Origin: Tropicimonas aquimaris
GTDB taxonomy: Bacteria > Pseudomonadota > Alphaproteobacteria > Rhodobacterales > Rhodobacteraceae
DNA length: 64,000 nt
Direction: 5' to 3'
Assembly (NCBI RefSeq): GCF_042676185.1
Contig: NZ_JBHTJT010000008.1
Span: 248,001 to 312,000 of the forward strand
The position numbers were made by a program, and so were the translations under genes. The stretch's first letter is position 1, and the number at the start of each line of letters is the position of its first letter. The notes beneath the pieces were generated by a model. That model was not told where the DNA came from. It did not search any database and saw only the letters and a program-made list of their open reading frames with translations. Below are positions 16,706-25,359 of the stretch, one piece after another.

Positions 16706-17179
16706 TCAGGAGAGCATTTTCTCCAGCACTCCGACGATCATCGCGTGGTCATCCTCTGACGCCAGACCGGAGACGGTGACCGCGCCGATCACACCCACTC
16801 CCTTCACGCGAATCGGAAAGCTGCCGCCATGGTCGGCGAAGTCCATGGGGTCGAGGCCGAGCGACGTGCCGACCACGTTGCCCTTGGCGGCGTTGCGCAT
16901 CCCCACCAGCATTGACGAGCGATGCTTGCGGAGCACGGTATTGCTCTTGCGCCGTGCCCAGTGGTCGTTGTCCGGGGCGCTCCCCGGCAGAGCCGCGTGA
17001 AACAGCGTGCGGTCCGGGGTGCGGATGTCGATCACCACCGCCGCCGCTTCAGCCTGCGCGGCCGCGACGAGCGCGGAGCCAAGATCCAGCGCGGTCACCT
17101 CGTCGAACGCCTCGAACACGAGCGTCGCTTCCTGGAGTTCAAGCTGTTCCATCGTGGGAGCCTTGGAAGGGGTGGGCAT
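16706..17179 (-). CDS. UPF0303 / heme-degrading-domain-like protein
   Basis: A 157-residue protein of the UPF0303 family (GlcG/HbpS-like fold, related to yeast YBR137W). Family features are the opening FDEVTALDLGSALVAAAQ, VVIDIRTPDRTLFHAALPG, DNDHWARRKSNTVLR, FADHGGSFPIRVKGVGVIG and the closing LASEDDHAMIVGVLE. The start MPTPSKAPTMEQ at 17179 follows an AGGACG site; the longer open frame reaches back through a 16-base G tract (on the coding strand) and is unlikely to be translated. It is convergent with the 89-aa gene, and the exact function of the family is not settled. Confidence 0.87.
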   Translation of the reverse strand: MPTPSKAPTMEQLELQEATLVFEAFDEVTALDLGSALVAAAQAEAAAVVIDIRTPDRTLFHAALPGSAPDNDHWARRKSNTVLRKHRSSMLVGMRNAAKGNVVGTSLGLDPMDFADHGGSFPIRVKGVGVIGAVTVSGLASEDDHAMIVGVLEKMLS

Positions 17180-17277
17180 GATCGGTCGTCCTGTAAATGG
17201 AGGCCATGGGCGTTTTGGCCTTTCCGTTTCGGTTCGCGTCTCCGGTCGACCGCCCGTGATCGGCGGTTTTCGTCCGG

Positions 17278-17293
17278 CCCCCCCCCCCCCCCC
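17278..17293. repeat. Homopolymeric C tract (16 C)
   Basis: Sixteen consecutive C residues, equivalent to a G16 run on the coding strand of the UPF0303 gene, 99 bases upstream of its start codon. Tracts this long are unstable in replication and can modulate promoter spacing, but they are also a common place for assembly miscounts. Confidence 0.95.
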
Positions 17294-17450
17294 GCCTGCG
17301 CGCCTCGGGGGCGGGGCAAAACCCACCATGCCCGCCGGCGACTCACTTGAGAAGGCCCCCGGCCAAAGTGCCGCGTTCAACAGGCTGGGATGATTCCCGA
17401 AATCCCAGCTCATTGTGCCCGCATCTCCCCCTGTTATCGAAGAATTCTTG

Positions 17451-17620
17451 CCGTGAGGTGGCAGGCTCACGGGCCGATCACGCAGGCACTGCTAGGTTGA
17501 TTTCACTGACACGCACACACCCCTTTACGAGTAATTCTGTTACCCCGGAAGATTACATTGTTGTTCCCTAGTAGCGGTCCTGGCCACGCATTCCCCATCG
17601 CGTTGGCCGGGACCTTTTTT
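17451..17620 (+). ncRNA. Candidate small RNA ending in a terminator
   Basis: A region with no evident gene carries a hairpin CCGTGAG...CTCACGG (17451-17472) and then a terminator at 17576-17620. A terminator of this quality with no gene upstream on the plus strand suggests a short non-coding transcript. The 5' end is unknown and I could not identify a convincing promoter, so the start is a guess and the call is tentative. Confidence 0.35.
17576..17620 (+). terminator. Orphan rho-independent terminator
   Basis: GGTCCTGGCCA at 17576-17586 pairs with TGGCCGGGACC at 17604-17614 (one G-U pair), followed by six Ts at 17615-17620. On the plus strand no protein gene precedes it for over 800 bases. 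Confidence 0.85.
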
Positions 17621-17911
17621 GTTTTGGGTACCTGTCGGGTGGCCACTCTTCGGTTGGAGCCGGCCGTTGCCGGGGCCGCAATCCGAGCCCTCTCCGAAGT
17701 TATAGAGCTGTTTCGGTCGAACCGGGCGGAAGCGAGGTTACGGTCGGACGAAGCTCGCCCTGAGGCTCCCTTCACCGCTCGCCCCGTCAAAATGTCCGAT
17801 GGCCGGCAGGCGGGCCGCAGGGTAGTGCGGTTTTGAGCCCGCGGCATCTGCGGGTAGTCTGGGGCGCGGCGTCGCCTCGCCCGGACGGTGCGACAGCGAA
17901 GGATCGCCAAG

Positions 17912-19891
17912 ATGTTCAGGATCGACGAAGACCTCATGCCACTGGTTCTGACCGGGCTGACACTTGCCGGGATGCTCGTCGCGACCATCACGCATTGGGC
18001 GCTGCCGTCCGAACTGGCCTGGGCGGGCGTCGTGGGATATCTCGCGCTTCTGGTGGTCTACGCAGCGGGCGGGGTTCCGGCCGGGCTGCGTGCGCTCACC
18101 GCGCTCTGGAGGGAGCACGAGCTCGACATCGACCTGCTGATGGTGGTCGCGGCGCTCGCCGCGGCGCTCGTCGGGGCGGCCTTCGAGGGCGCGGTGCTGC
18201 TGGCGCTCTTCAGTCTGTCCACGACGCTGGAAGAGCGCGCGATGGGGCGCGCGCGACGGGCGATCGAGTCTCTGATGGAGCTTCGACCTGACAGGGCGCT
18301 GCGCCGAACCGCTTCCGGAACCGAAGAGGTTCCGGTCGAGGATCTCGTCCCGGGCGACGTGGTGATCCTGCGGCCTGGCGCGCGGGTGCCGGTCGATGGG
18401 GTCATTATCGAGGGCGAGGGCGAGATCGACGAATCCACCATAACCGGCGAGTCCGTGCCCGTTCGCAAGGCGGCGGGCACCCATGTCTTCGAGGCGACGG
18501 TAAACCAGAACGGCGTGCTCGCGGTGCGGGTCGACCGGCCGCTTGGGGAAAGCACCGTCGCCCGGATGATCGCGCTCGTGACCGAGGCGCAGGCCGCACG
18601 GGCGCCTTCGGAGAAGTTCTCCGACTGGTTCGGACAGCGCTACACCATTGCCGTGCTGAGCGGGTCGGTGCTGGCCTTCCTTGTGTTCCTCGCGCTCGGA
18701 AACGGCTGGAACGAGGCGCTCTATCGTGCGGCGACGCTTCTGGTCGCAGCCAGCCCCTGTGCCATCGTGATCTCGGTGCCCGCGGCGATCCTCTCGGCGC
18801 TGTCGGCTTCGGCGCGGGGCGGGGTGCTGTTCAAGGGCGGCGCAGCGCTTGAGACGCTGGCGTCGGTCTCGACCTTTGCCTTCGACAAGACGGGCACGCT
18901 CACCACAGGGCGGCAGGAACTCACCGGCATTCACAGTGACGGCGACGAGACCGAGCTGCTGGCCCGTCTCGCCGGACTCGAGGCCCATTCCGAGCACCCT
19001 GTCGCCGATGCCATCCGGTGCGCCGCGAAGGAGCGGCAGATCGAGCCCATCGAGGTGCGCGAGGCAAAGGCCGTGCCCGGAGAAGGCATGGTTGGCGTCG
19101 ATGCCGAGGGCATGGTCTGGGCCGGCAACGAAAGGCTGGCGCAGCGCATGGCCCGCCACAGCGCGCCGATGGATTGCCCGGCCTTCCTCGCTGCGGTTCA
19201 CGACACGCCGATGACGCTCGTGCTGATGGGGCGGGGCGCGCGGATCCTGGGCGTCGCGACGGTGGAGGACCAGCCGCGCCATACGGCCCGCGCCGGCCTT
19301 GCCGCGCTGCGCGAGCGGGGCGTGACACAGATCGCGATGCTGACCGGGGACCGGCAGGCAGTGGCGGACCGCGTGGGGGCGGAACTCGGCATCGCGCCGG
19401 AGTCTATCCATGCCGGCCTCCGTCCCGAGGACAAGGTGGCGCTCGTCGCCGACCTCGCCAGCCGCGACCGGGTTGCCTTCATCGGCGACGGTGTGAACGA
19501 TGCAGCGGCTCTGGCGCGTGCAGACGTGGGTATCGCGATGGGCGCGGCGGGCTCCGAGGTCGCGCTGCAGGCGGCAGACGTGGCGCTGTTGTCGGACGAT
19601 CTGCGCCGGCTGGCGGCGGCGCATCGGCTCGCGCAGCGGGCCGCGCGGATCATCCGGCAGAACCTGATCTTCGCGACCGGAGCGATGGCGACTCTGGTCA
19701 CCGCCGGGCTGTTCTTCCACCTGCCGCTGCCGATCGCGGTGATCGGGCACGAGGGCGGCACGGTGCTGGTGGTGCTCAACGGATTGCGGCTTCTGGCCGA
19801 CCCGATCCGCAATCCCGAGGATGCATGCGGACCCGGGCAACTTGCCGCACGCAAGGCCGCAACAGCGCAGCCTGCAACGGCCCGGGGATGA
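17912..19891 (+). CDS. P1B-4-type heavy-metal-transporting ATPase (Co/Fe/Zn exporter class)
   Basis: A 659-residue P1B-type ATPase exporting transition metal ions across the inner membrane. Actuator motif TGES, phosphorylation motif DKTGTLTTG, the SEHPVADAI nucleotide-binding histidine segment and GDGVNDAAALARADVG are all visible. The membrane metal-site motif is SPC (VAASPCAIVISVP) instead of CPC, and the last helices carry HEGGTVLVVLNGLRLL; these two features define the P1B-4 group (CoaT/CtpD/PfeT). No N-terminal HMA domain is present, as usual for that group. The ATG at 17912 is preceded by GAAGGA; 24 bases upstream a GTG is less likely. No metal-responsive regulator gene is adjacent. Confidence 0.92.
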   Translation: MFRIDEDLMPLVLTGLTLAGMLVATITHWALPSELAWAGVVGYLALLVVYAAGGVPAGLRALTALWREHELDIDLLMVVAALAAALVGAAFEGAVLLALFSLSTTLEERAMGRARRAIESLMELRPDRALRRTASGTEEVPVEDLVPGDVVILRPGARVPVDGVIIEGEGEIDESTITGESVPVRKAAGTHVFEATVNQNGVLAVRVDRPLGESTVARMIALVTEAQAARAPSEKFSDWFGQRYTIAVLSGSVLAFLVFLALGNGWNEALYRAATLLVAASPCAIVISVPAAILSALSASARGGVLFKGGAALETLASVSTFAFDKTGTLTTGRQELTGIHSDGDETELLARLAGLEAHSEHPVADAIRCAAKERQIEPIEVREAKAVPGEGMVGVDAEGMVWAGNERLAQRMARHSAPMDCPAFLAAVHDTPMTLVLMGRGARILGVATVEDQPRHTARAGLAALRERGVTQIAMLTGDRQAVADRVGAELGIAPESIHAGLRPEDKVALVADLASRDRVAFIGDGVNDAAALARADVGIAMGAAGSEVALQAADVALLSDDLRRLAAAHRLAQRAARIIRQNLIFATGAMATLVTAGLFFHLPLPIAVIGHEGGTVLVVLNGLRLLADPIRNPEDACGPGQLAARKAATAQPATARG

Positions 19892-20019
19892 TCCGCGGAC
19901 GCGTTGCACGCCGCCCGGAGCGTCTGCTCTTTCTTGCCTGACCAACCCGCTTGGCTTAGGGCAGGCGCGCGTCCGGGCGGCCATGCCCAGCTTCGCACCG
20001 ATCCACGGAGGATGACACG

Positions 20020-21240
20020 ATGCCCACCCGGGAAAGCCCCGCAACCGTAGACGGCGCTGCGCGTGCGGCCAGCTTCACCGACGTTTTCCTGCCGGCCTGG
20101 CTGGACATCGCCTTGCCCGCGGGGGAGGGGCCGGCGCCGGTGGTGGAGGAACTTCCCGACAAGGGCGGGCCGTCGACCACGCTGGCGCAGGCGCGCACCG
20201 CGTTCTTTCTCGCGCATCTCGGCCATCTTGGCGGGAAGCCGCGGTTGATCGATGCCGCGCGCCGGATCAACGGCTTTATCACCCGCTACCTGCGGGACCC
20301 GGACGGCGGCTGCGTCTTTGCGGTCAATCCCGACGGCTTGCGGATCGGCAGCATCGAGGCGACGACCCGCCGGACCTATGATCAGACATTCGTGCTGCTG
20401 GCGCTGGTCACCCTGCGCCGTGCCGATCCCGAGGCAGTGTCGGAAGAAGAGATCGAGCTTTGCTGGTCCTTCATCGAGAATTCGCTGACCGATACGGCCA
20501 ATGCCGCGCTCTGGGAAAACGACCGGATGGCCGCCGCAGGCGCGCAGCCCGGCGATCTGCGCGCGCAGAACCCGCACATGCACATGCTGGAGGCCGTGCT
20601 CCAGTGCCTGGAGCTGACGGGCGATCCGGTCTGGGCCGACCGGGCGCGGGCTCTGGTACGGGCGGGCGAGCGTTTCTTCTTCGATCCGGCCACCGGGGCC
20701 GTGCGGGAATTCGTGGGCCATGACCTCGTGCCGATCGACACCGTCGACGGCAACCGCCGCGAGCCGGGGCACCAGTACGAATGGGCCTGGCTGCTGATGC
20801 GGTATGCCGATCTCACCGGCGACGAGTCCGCGCGCCGCTTCGTCGGACCGATGGCCGATTTCGCCGCGGCGCACGGCTGGCAAACCGAAGGTCCGATGGC
20901 CGGCGCCCTGTTCGACGCGCTCTCCGCGGACGGGCGGGTGACGGAGGCGACACACCTTCTGTGGCCGCTGACCGAGGCCGGGAAGTATTTCGCCGCCCTT
21001 GCGCGCGATACCGGCGACCCGGCCGCCGGAGAGAAGGCGCGGGAAATCGCCGACGTGATCTTCGGCCGGTACTTCGCGCCCGGCGATCAGCCGTCCTGGG
21101 TCAACCAGTTCGATGCGCAGGGCAATGTCACCTGGGACGCGGGGCTGTCGCGCCTGCTCTACCACGTGGGGATCTTCGTCGCCGAGGGCGCATCTGCCGG
21201 CCTTTGGCCGCTGACCTCCAGCGACCGCGCCGCCGGCTGA
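20020..21240 (+). CDS. AGE-family (N-acylglucosamine 2-epimerase / mannose isomerase-like) protein
   Basis: A 406-residue (alpha/alpha)6-barrel sugar epimerase/isomerase of the AGE family. Conserved blocks include TLAQARTAFFLAHLG, RRTYDQTFVLLAL, QNPHMHMLEAVLQ, REPGHQYEWAWLL and the C-terminal GNVTWDAGLSRLLYH, with the histidines of these motifs forming the expected active site. A GGAGG ribosome site supports the start. It follows the metal ATPase gene by about 130 bases and precedes the sugar-acid operon; its substrate is probably an unphosphorylated or phosphorylated aldose such as mannose. Regulation with either neighbour is not evident. Confidence 0.88.
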   Translation: MPTRESPATVDGAARAASFTDVFLPAWLDIALPAGEGPAPVVEELPDKGGPSTTLAQARTAFFLAHLGHLGGKPRLIDAARRINGFITRYLRDPDGGCVFAVNPDGLRIGSIEATTRRTYDQTFVLLALVTLRRADPEAVSEEEIELCWSFIENSLTDTANAALWENDRMAAAGAQPGDLRAQNPHMHMLEAVLQCLELTGDPVWADRARALVRAGERFFFDPATGAVREFVGHDLVPIDTVDGNRREPGHQYEWAWLLMRYADLTGDESARRFVGPMADFAAAHGWQTEGPMAGALFDALSADGRVTEATHLLWPLTEAGKYFAALARDTGDPAAGEKAREIADVIFGRYFAPGDQPSWVNQFDAQGNVTWDAGLSRLLYHVGIFVAEGASAGLWPLTSSDRAAG

Positions 21241-21609
21241 CGGGTTATCCCCGGTTTCGACCGGCCAGATTTGCAGAGGTGGGCCGGGCGGTGAGTCGTT
21301 TCTGCCCGCCTTCAAATGGGGCGGCCCGCCGGCGTCGCTTTCCTTTCTCGGATCCCATCGATCGATCAAGGGCAATTTCGGGCGGCATGTGGCCGCCCCG
21401 AACCGACCTTCCAAATCGCTTTGGGTTCTGCGGCGCGCCATCGGACTTCCGGTTTGGCGGCGCCTTTTGCGCCTCTCGCAACGTCGGTCTGAAAATGTAA
21501 AAATTTGTCTTTCTCGCATCCGAAAATTGATATATCAGTTTCCCAGGGGGAGAGGCTGTTCTCGGAACCAGCCGATCCCGACATTCGGACGAAACGCGGG
21601 GAGGGCGTT
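21241..21609. other. Intergenic region upstream of the sugar-acid operon
   Basis: About 370 bases. The first 250 show no gene or repeat that I can support. The last 130 become AT-rich and hold the palindrome TGATATATCA at 21528-21537, a candidate operator or -10 region for the GntR gene that follows. Confidence 0.5.
21528..21537. promoter_or_regulatory. Palindrome TGATATATCA, candidate GntR operator
   Basis: A 10-bp perfect palindrome in an AT-rich island about 70-80 bases before the GntR-family gene. Placement suits autoregulation by the FCD-type regulator; specificity is not proven. Confidence 0.4.
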
Positions 21610-22377
21610 GTGCAGGAGCGAGCGGGAAAGCTGTCGACGCTGCCGGAGCCGACCCCGACGATTTCCGAGTTGCTTGTCGGAGTCCGCCTGGATCCTGAAA
21701 AGAATATCACTTTTCAGGTGTTCGACATCCTGCGCGACCTGATCGTCTCGGTGAAGCTGCGCCCAGGGCAGCGGCTTTCGGAGAAGGAGATCGCGGCAGC
21801 GCTCTCGGCCAGCAAGACGCCCGTGCGCGAGGCGATGATCCGGCTGGACGAGATCAGACTTGTAAAGATTGTTCCGCAGAGCGGGACATATGTGACGAAA
21901 ATCTCGGTGAAACGCTACAGGACGGCGTGCTTCATCCGGCTTCAGCTCGAACTTGGCGCGGTCCGTGCGGCGGCCTGTTCGCCGAACGCGAAGCTGGGCT
22001 TGAAGATCCTCGACAGGATGCTGGCGCAACAGGCCAAGGCCGTCGCCAGCGAGGATTACGAGAGCCTCTTCCGTCTCGACGAGGGGTTTCACTTCCAGCT
22101 CTTCGAGATGGCGGGGTTCGGGGACGCCTGGACCACGGCGCGCCGCACCCAGTTCGACGTGAACCGGGCCCGCCATGTCCGGCGGCTGCACGGGGTCGTC
22201 AACGGGCCGGAGATCCTCGCGGAGCATAGCGCGATCGTCGAGGCGATCCGGGCGCAGGACCCGGACAGGGCCGAGGCGGCGCTGCGCGCTCATATCGGCG
22301 ACCTGGAGCAGCAGATCAGCGTGCTGTTCCGGGACAAGGCAATGCTCGGGACGATCGAGGCGCCCGAAGACGACTGA
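21610..22377 (+). CDS. GntR family (FCD) transcriptional regulator of the sugar-acid operon
   Basis: A 255-residue FadR/FCD-type GntR regulator. The winged helix is around VFDILRDLIVSVKLRPGQRLSEKEIA...SKTPVREAMIRL, followed by an FCD ligand domain with the metal-site elements RLDEGFHFQLFEMAG and EHSAIVEAIRAQD. I prefer the GTG at 21610, which follows GGGGAGG; a TTG at 21505 would add 35 residues of unconvincing sequence. It is transcribed ahead of the binding protein, Gfo/Idh and ManD-like genes and probably responds to a hexuronate or aldonate such as D-mannonate. Confidence 0.88.
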   Translation: MQERAGKLSTLPEPTPTISELLVGVRLDPEKNITFQVFDILRDLIVSVKLRPGQRLSEKEIAAALSASKTPVREAMIRLDEIRLVKIVPQSGTYVTKISVKRYRTACFIRLQLELGAVRAAACSPNAKLGLKILDRMLAQQAKAVASEDYESLFRLDEGFHFQLFEMAGFGDAWTTARRTQFDVNRARHVRRLHGVVNGPEILAEHSAIVEAIRAQDPDRAEAALRAHIGDLEQQISVLFRDKAMLGTIEAPEDD

Positions 22378-22457
22378 TGGCGCAGGTTGCGGCAGTTCTG
22401 CGCTGCCCGACGTAGGCAAATACATTCTACATCGCAGAAAACCCAAGGGAGGAATCC

Positions 22458-24014
22458 ATGCGATTTGCAAGACTTACAGGCTTTGCTCTGGCAACTTCGG
22501 CGCTCTGCAGCGTTTCGACGGCCTGGGCCAATGACGACCTCCGGATCGTCGACGAGCCGCTGGAGCTGACGGTGCACCTGCACCATTATCTCTACACCAA
22601 GTACGAGGAAGACTGGCCGATCGAGCAGAAAGCCCGCGAAATCACCGGTATCCACCTCAAGAACGCCACGGTCGGCTCGAACTCCACCAACAGCGAAGAG
22701 GCGATGAACCTGCTGCTGGCGACAGGCAAGCTGCCCGACATCGTCGGCTCCTATCTGATCAAGGATTTCGTGAACCAGTACGGCCCGCAGGGCGCCTTCG
22801 TTCCGCTCAACGATCTGATCGAGGAGCATGCGCCCAACGTGAAGGCGCTGTTCGAGGCGAACCCCAAGATCAAGTCGGCCATCACGGCGGCTGACGGCAA
22901 TATCTACTATCTCCCCTACACGCCGGACGGCAAATTCGGCCGGGGATATTTCATCCGCTACGACTGGCTGGACAAGCTCGGCCTCGAGGTTCCTGGAACG
23001 GTGGACGAGTTCTACGAGGTTCTGACTGCTTTCCGGAACCAGGATCCGAACGGCAACGGCCAGAAGGACGAAGTGCCCTTCTTTGCCCGCCAGTGGGAAG
23101 AGCTGATCCGCCTGGTGACGCTGTGGGACGGCCGTTCCTCCGGCTCGGACACCTACCACGACTTCTATGTCGACGATGGCCAGATACGGCATCCCTACAT
23201 GGGCGAAGGGTATCGCGAAGGCATCAAGAACCTCGCCAAGTGGTACAAGGAAGGCCTGATCGACGCCGAGGTTTTCACCCGCGGCTCCTCCTCGCGTGAA
23301 TACCTGCTGTCCGAGAATCTTGGCGGGTCCACCCACGACTGGTTCGCCTCCACCGCCGGCTATAACGACGTCCTGCAGGAGAAGGTGCCGGGCTTCGATT
23401 TCCGCGCCTTCGTGCCGCCGGCCTCGATCTCGGGCGTGCAGATGGAAGAACACCGCCGGATCCCGGTCAAGCCGGACGGTTGGGCGATCAGCGCCACCAA
23501 CCAGCACCCGGTCGAGACCATCAAGTATTTCGACTTCTGGTTCGGTGGCAAAGGCCGCGAGATGGCCAATTTCGGTGTCGAGGGGCTGACCTATGACGTC
23601 ATCGACGGCGAACCGGTGTTCAAGGAAGAGTTCCTGAGCAACGGCCGGCCAATCAACTCGCAGCTCTACGAGATCGGCGGGCAGCTCGCTGCGCGCGGCT
23701 ACTACCAGGACTATCGCTACGAGATCCAGTGGACCAACGAGAAGGCGCTCGAAGGCATCGCGCTCTACGAGGCCGGCGATTACCTGATCGAGGACTTCCT
23801 CGGCGTTGCCTTCAACGAGGAAGAGCAGAAGGTCTACGACAAGTACTACTCCGCCGCCCAGACCTACATGCTCGAGAAGCAGCAGGCCTGGATCCTCGGC
23901 GCCTCCGATGTCGAAGCCGAGTGGGACGATTACCTCGCCCAGCTCGATCGCATGGGCATGGGCGACGTGCTCGAGGTCATGCAGTCGGCTTACACCCGTC
24001 AGTACGGCGGCTGA
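22458..24014 (+). CDS. Extracellular solute-binding protein, family 1, AlgQ-like
   Basis: A 518-residue periplasmic binding protein for an (oligo)saccharide ABC transporter. It has a Sec signal (cleavage near STAWA|NDD), the substrate-binding Trp/Tyr-rich two-lobe sequence, and a calcium-binding-like loop DPNGNGQKDE near residue 195 as in alginate/oligosaccharide-binding AlgQ proteins. An AGGGAGG ribosome site precedes the ATG. It lies 80 bases after the GntR gene. No permease or ATPase for it is present in this operon, so it must share a transporter encoded elsewhere or be displaced from one. Confidence 0.9.
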   Translation: MRFARLTGFALATSALCSVSTAWANDDLRIVDEPLELTVHLHHYLYTKYEEDWPIEQKAREITGIHLKNATVGSNSTNSEEAMNLLLATGKLPDIVGSYLIKDFVNQYGPQGAFVPLNDLIEEHAPNVKALFEANPKIKSAITAADGNIYYLPYTPDGKFGRGYFIRYDWLDKLGLEVPGTVDEFYEVLTAFRNQDPNGNGQKDEVPFFARQWEELIRLVTLWDGRSSGSDTYHDFYVDDGQIRHPYMGEGYREGIKNLAKWYKEGLIDAEVFTRGSSSREYLLSENLGGSTHDWFASTAGYNDVLQEKVPGFDFRAFVPPASISGVQMEEHRRIPVKPDGWAISATNQHPVETIKYFDFWFGGKGREMANFGVEGLTYDVIDGEPVFKEEFLSNGRPINSQLYEIGGQLAARGYYQDYRYEIQWTNEKALEGIALYEAGDYLIEDFLGVAFNEEEQKVYDKYYSAAQTYMLEKQQAWILGASDVEAEWDDYLAQLDRMGMGDVLEVMQSAYTRQYGG

Positions 24015-24024
24015 TCCAGACACC

Positions 24025-24055
24025 GGCGCTCCCGCTGCATGGCGGCGGGAGCGCC
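24025..24055 (+). promoter_or_regulatory. Intercistronic stem-loop after the binding-protein gene
   Basis: An 11-bp perfect stem (GGCGCTCCCGC / GCGGGAGCGCC) with a nine-base loop directly after the binding-protein stop and before the next gene of the operon. There is no T tract, so it is likely to stabilise the upstream mRNA or attenuate transcription instead of ending it. Confidence 0.75.
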
Positions 24056-24094
24056 ACTCCGCACGTTTGCAACACCAGACCCAAGGATACCCCC

Positions 24095-25285
24095 ATGTCG
24101 CCCACCGCCACGAATGACGCCACGCCCAGCAAGTCCGAAGACGCAGGCAAGCGGAAGCTGACCGTCCTCGTCTCCGGAACCGGCTTTGCCGGGCAGGGTC
24201 ATGCGGATGCCTTCCGCGGTGCGGGCGTTGAGGTCGTGGGCATGGTCGGCCGCACGCCGCATGTGGTGTCCGAGGTGACCGGGAAGATGGGCATCCCCTT
24301 CGGCGGCACCGACTGGCAGGAAGCGCTGGAGACCTGCAAACCCGACATCGTCTCGATCGCGACGCCAGGCGGCGCCCATTACGAGCCGATCAAGAAGGCA
24401 CTGGACGCCGGCTGCCACGTCTTCGTCGACAAGCCGATGACCGAGAGCGGCGAGACCGCGGTGGAGCTATACGAACTGGCCAGGGCCAAGGGCGTCAAGA
24501 CGGCCTATGCCGCGAGCTTCCGGTATTCGCCCTCCGTTCTGCACGCGAAGCGCCTGGTCGCCGAGGGGGCGATCGGCGAGCCGACCGAGGTCGAGTGCAT
24601 CTCGCATTTCAACCTCGAGCGGGAGATCCCCTTTGGCTGGTCCCACCGCAAGGAGGATGGCGGCGGCCGGCTCAACAACAATTTCACCCACACCCTGTCG
24701 ATCGCGACCTCCGTCGTCGGCGACAAGATCCTGTCGATCATCGGCGAGGTGCGGGACGACCTTGGCCGCGCGCCCATCGTCGAGGGCGTGCACAACTTCG
24801 CCACCCGGCGGAACTTCATCCCCAAGGACCTGAACGACCCCTCGCTCAAGTGGGGCGAGAGCAATGTCGAATGGTCCTACACGGTGCTCGCGCAACTCGA
24901 GAGCCCCTTCGCGAAGCAGCCCGTCTCGGTGCTCTTCAAGCACGGCGGGCTGGTGCCTCGGTTCCACGAGGATCACATCGTGTTCTACGGCACCAAGGGC
25001 GCGATCTACATCAAGGGGCATTACGGCAGCGGCCAGCTCTACCTCTACGGCGCCGACAAGAGCTGGAACGAGGTGCCTCTGCCGCAGGACATCGCCGCCA
25101 GCATCCCCGACGTGAAGGGCGAGACCGAGCAGTGCTGGCACTACCTGGCGCGGGAATTCGTCAACGACATCCGTGGCGAGACCGTGGAGCCCTATCCGAC
25201 CTTTCAGGAAGGCAGCCAGTACCAGCAACTGATCGACCTGATCCGGAAGAACAGCAACTGGACGGACGTGTCCTCGCTGGCCTGA
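24095..25285 (+). CDS. Gfo/Idh/MocA family NAD(P)-dependent oxidoreductase
   Basis: A 396-residue dehydrogenase. The Rossmann motif GTGFAGQGHADAF is near residue 28, and the EKP-type catalytic motif appears as DKPMTES near residue 113 with HYEPIKKALDAGCHVFV before it. The C-terminal Gfo/Idh substrate domain includes NNNFTHTLSIATSVVGD. The start at 24095 has an AAGGA site. These enzymes oxidise or reduce sugars, inositols and related polyols; given the neighbours a hexose-acid or sugar substrate is likely. It lies 80 bases after the binding-protein gene, separated by the stem-loop. Confidence 0.9.
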   Translation: MSPTATNDATPSKSEDAGKRKLTVLVSGTGFAGQGHADAFRGAGVEVVGMVGRTPHVVSEVTGKMGIPFGGTDWQEALETCKPDIVSIATPGGAHYEPIKKALDAGCHVFVDKPMTESGETAVELYELARAKGVKTAYAASFRYSPSVLHAKRLVAEGAIGEPTEVECISHFNLEREIPFGWSHRKEDGGGRLNNNFTHTLSIATSVVGDKILSIIGEVRDDLGRAPIVEGVHNFATRRNFIPKDLNDPSLKWGESNVEWSYTVLAQLESPFAKQPVSVLFKHGGLVPRFHEDHIVFYGTKGAIYIKGHYGSGQLYLYGADKSWNEVPLPQDIAASIPDVKGETEQCWHYLAREFVNDIRGETVEPYPTFQEGSQYQQLIDLIRKNSNWTDVSSLA

Positions 25286-25359
25286 GCGAGGCCGGTATCA
25301 AGGGGCCGCCGCGCACCGGCGCGCGGCGCCCCGCCAACAGACAAGACAGAGGTCGCCCC

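Larger units (their letters stand above)
17180..17911. other. Long intergenic region with a C16 tract and an orphan terminator
   Basis: About 730 bases without a convincing protein gene. It contains a 16-base C run (17278-17293), roughly 100 bases upstream of the UPF0303 start, a small hairpin at 17451-17472 and a strong plus-strand terminator at 17576-17620. Open frames in the region lack ribosome sites and family resemblance. The stretch 17630-17890 shows nothing specific to me apart from the promoter region expected for the metal ATPase. Confidence 0.6.

Noticed and set aside
17503..17991. A 162-codon minus-strand frame in the long intergenic region
   Set aside because: It crosses the orphan terminator and the start of the ATPase gene, has no ribosome site and no recognisable domain.
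17738..21519. Long minus-strand frames opposite the metal ATPase and the AGE-family gene
   Set aside because: Both overlap well-defined plus-strand enzymes with complete catalytic motifs; the antisense text is His/Arg/Gln-rich and unrecognisable.
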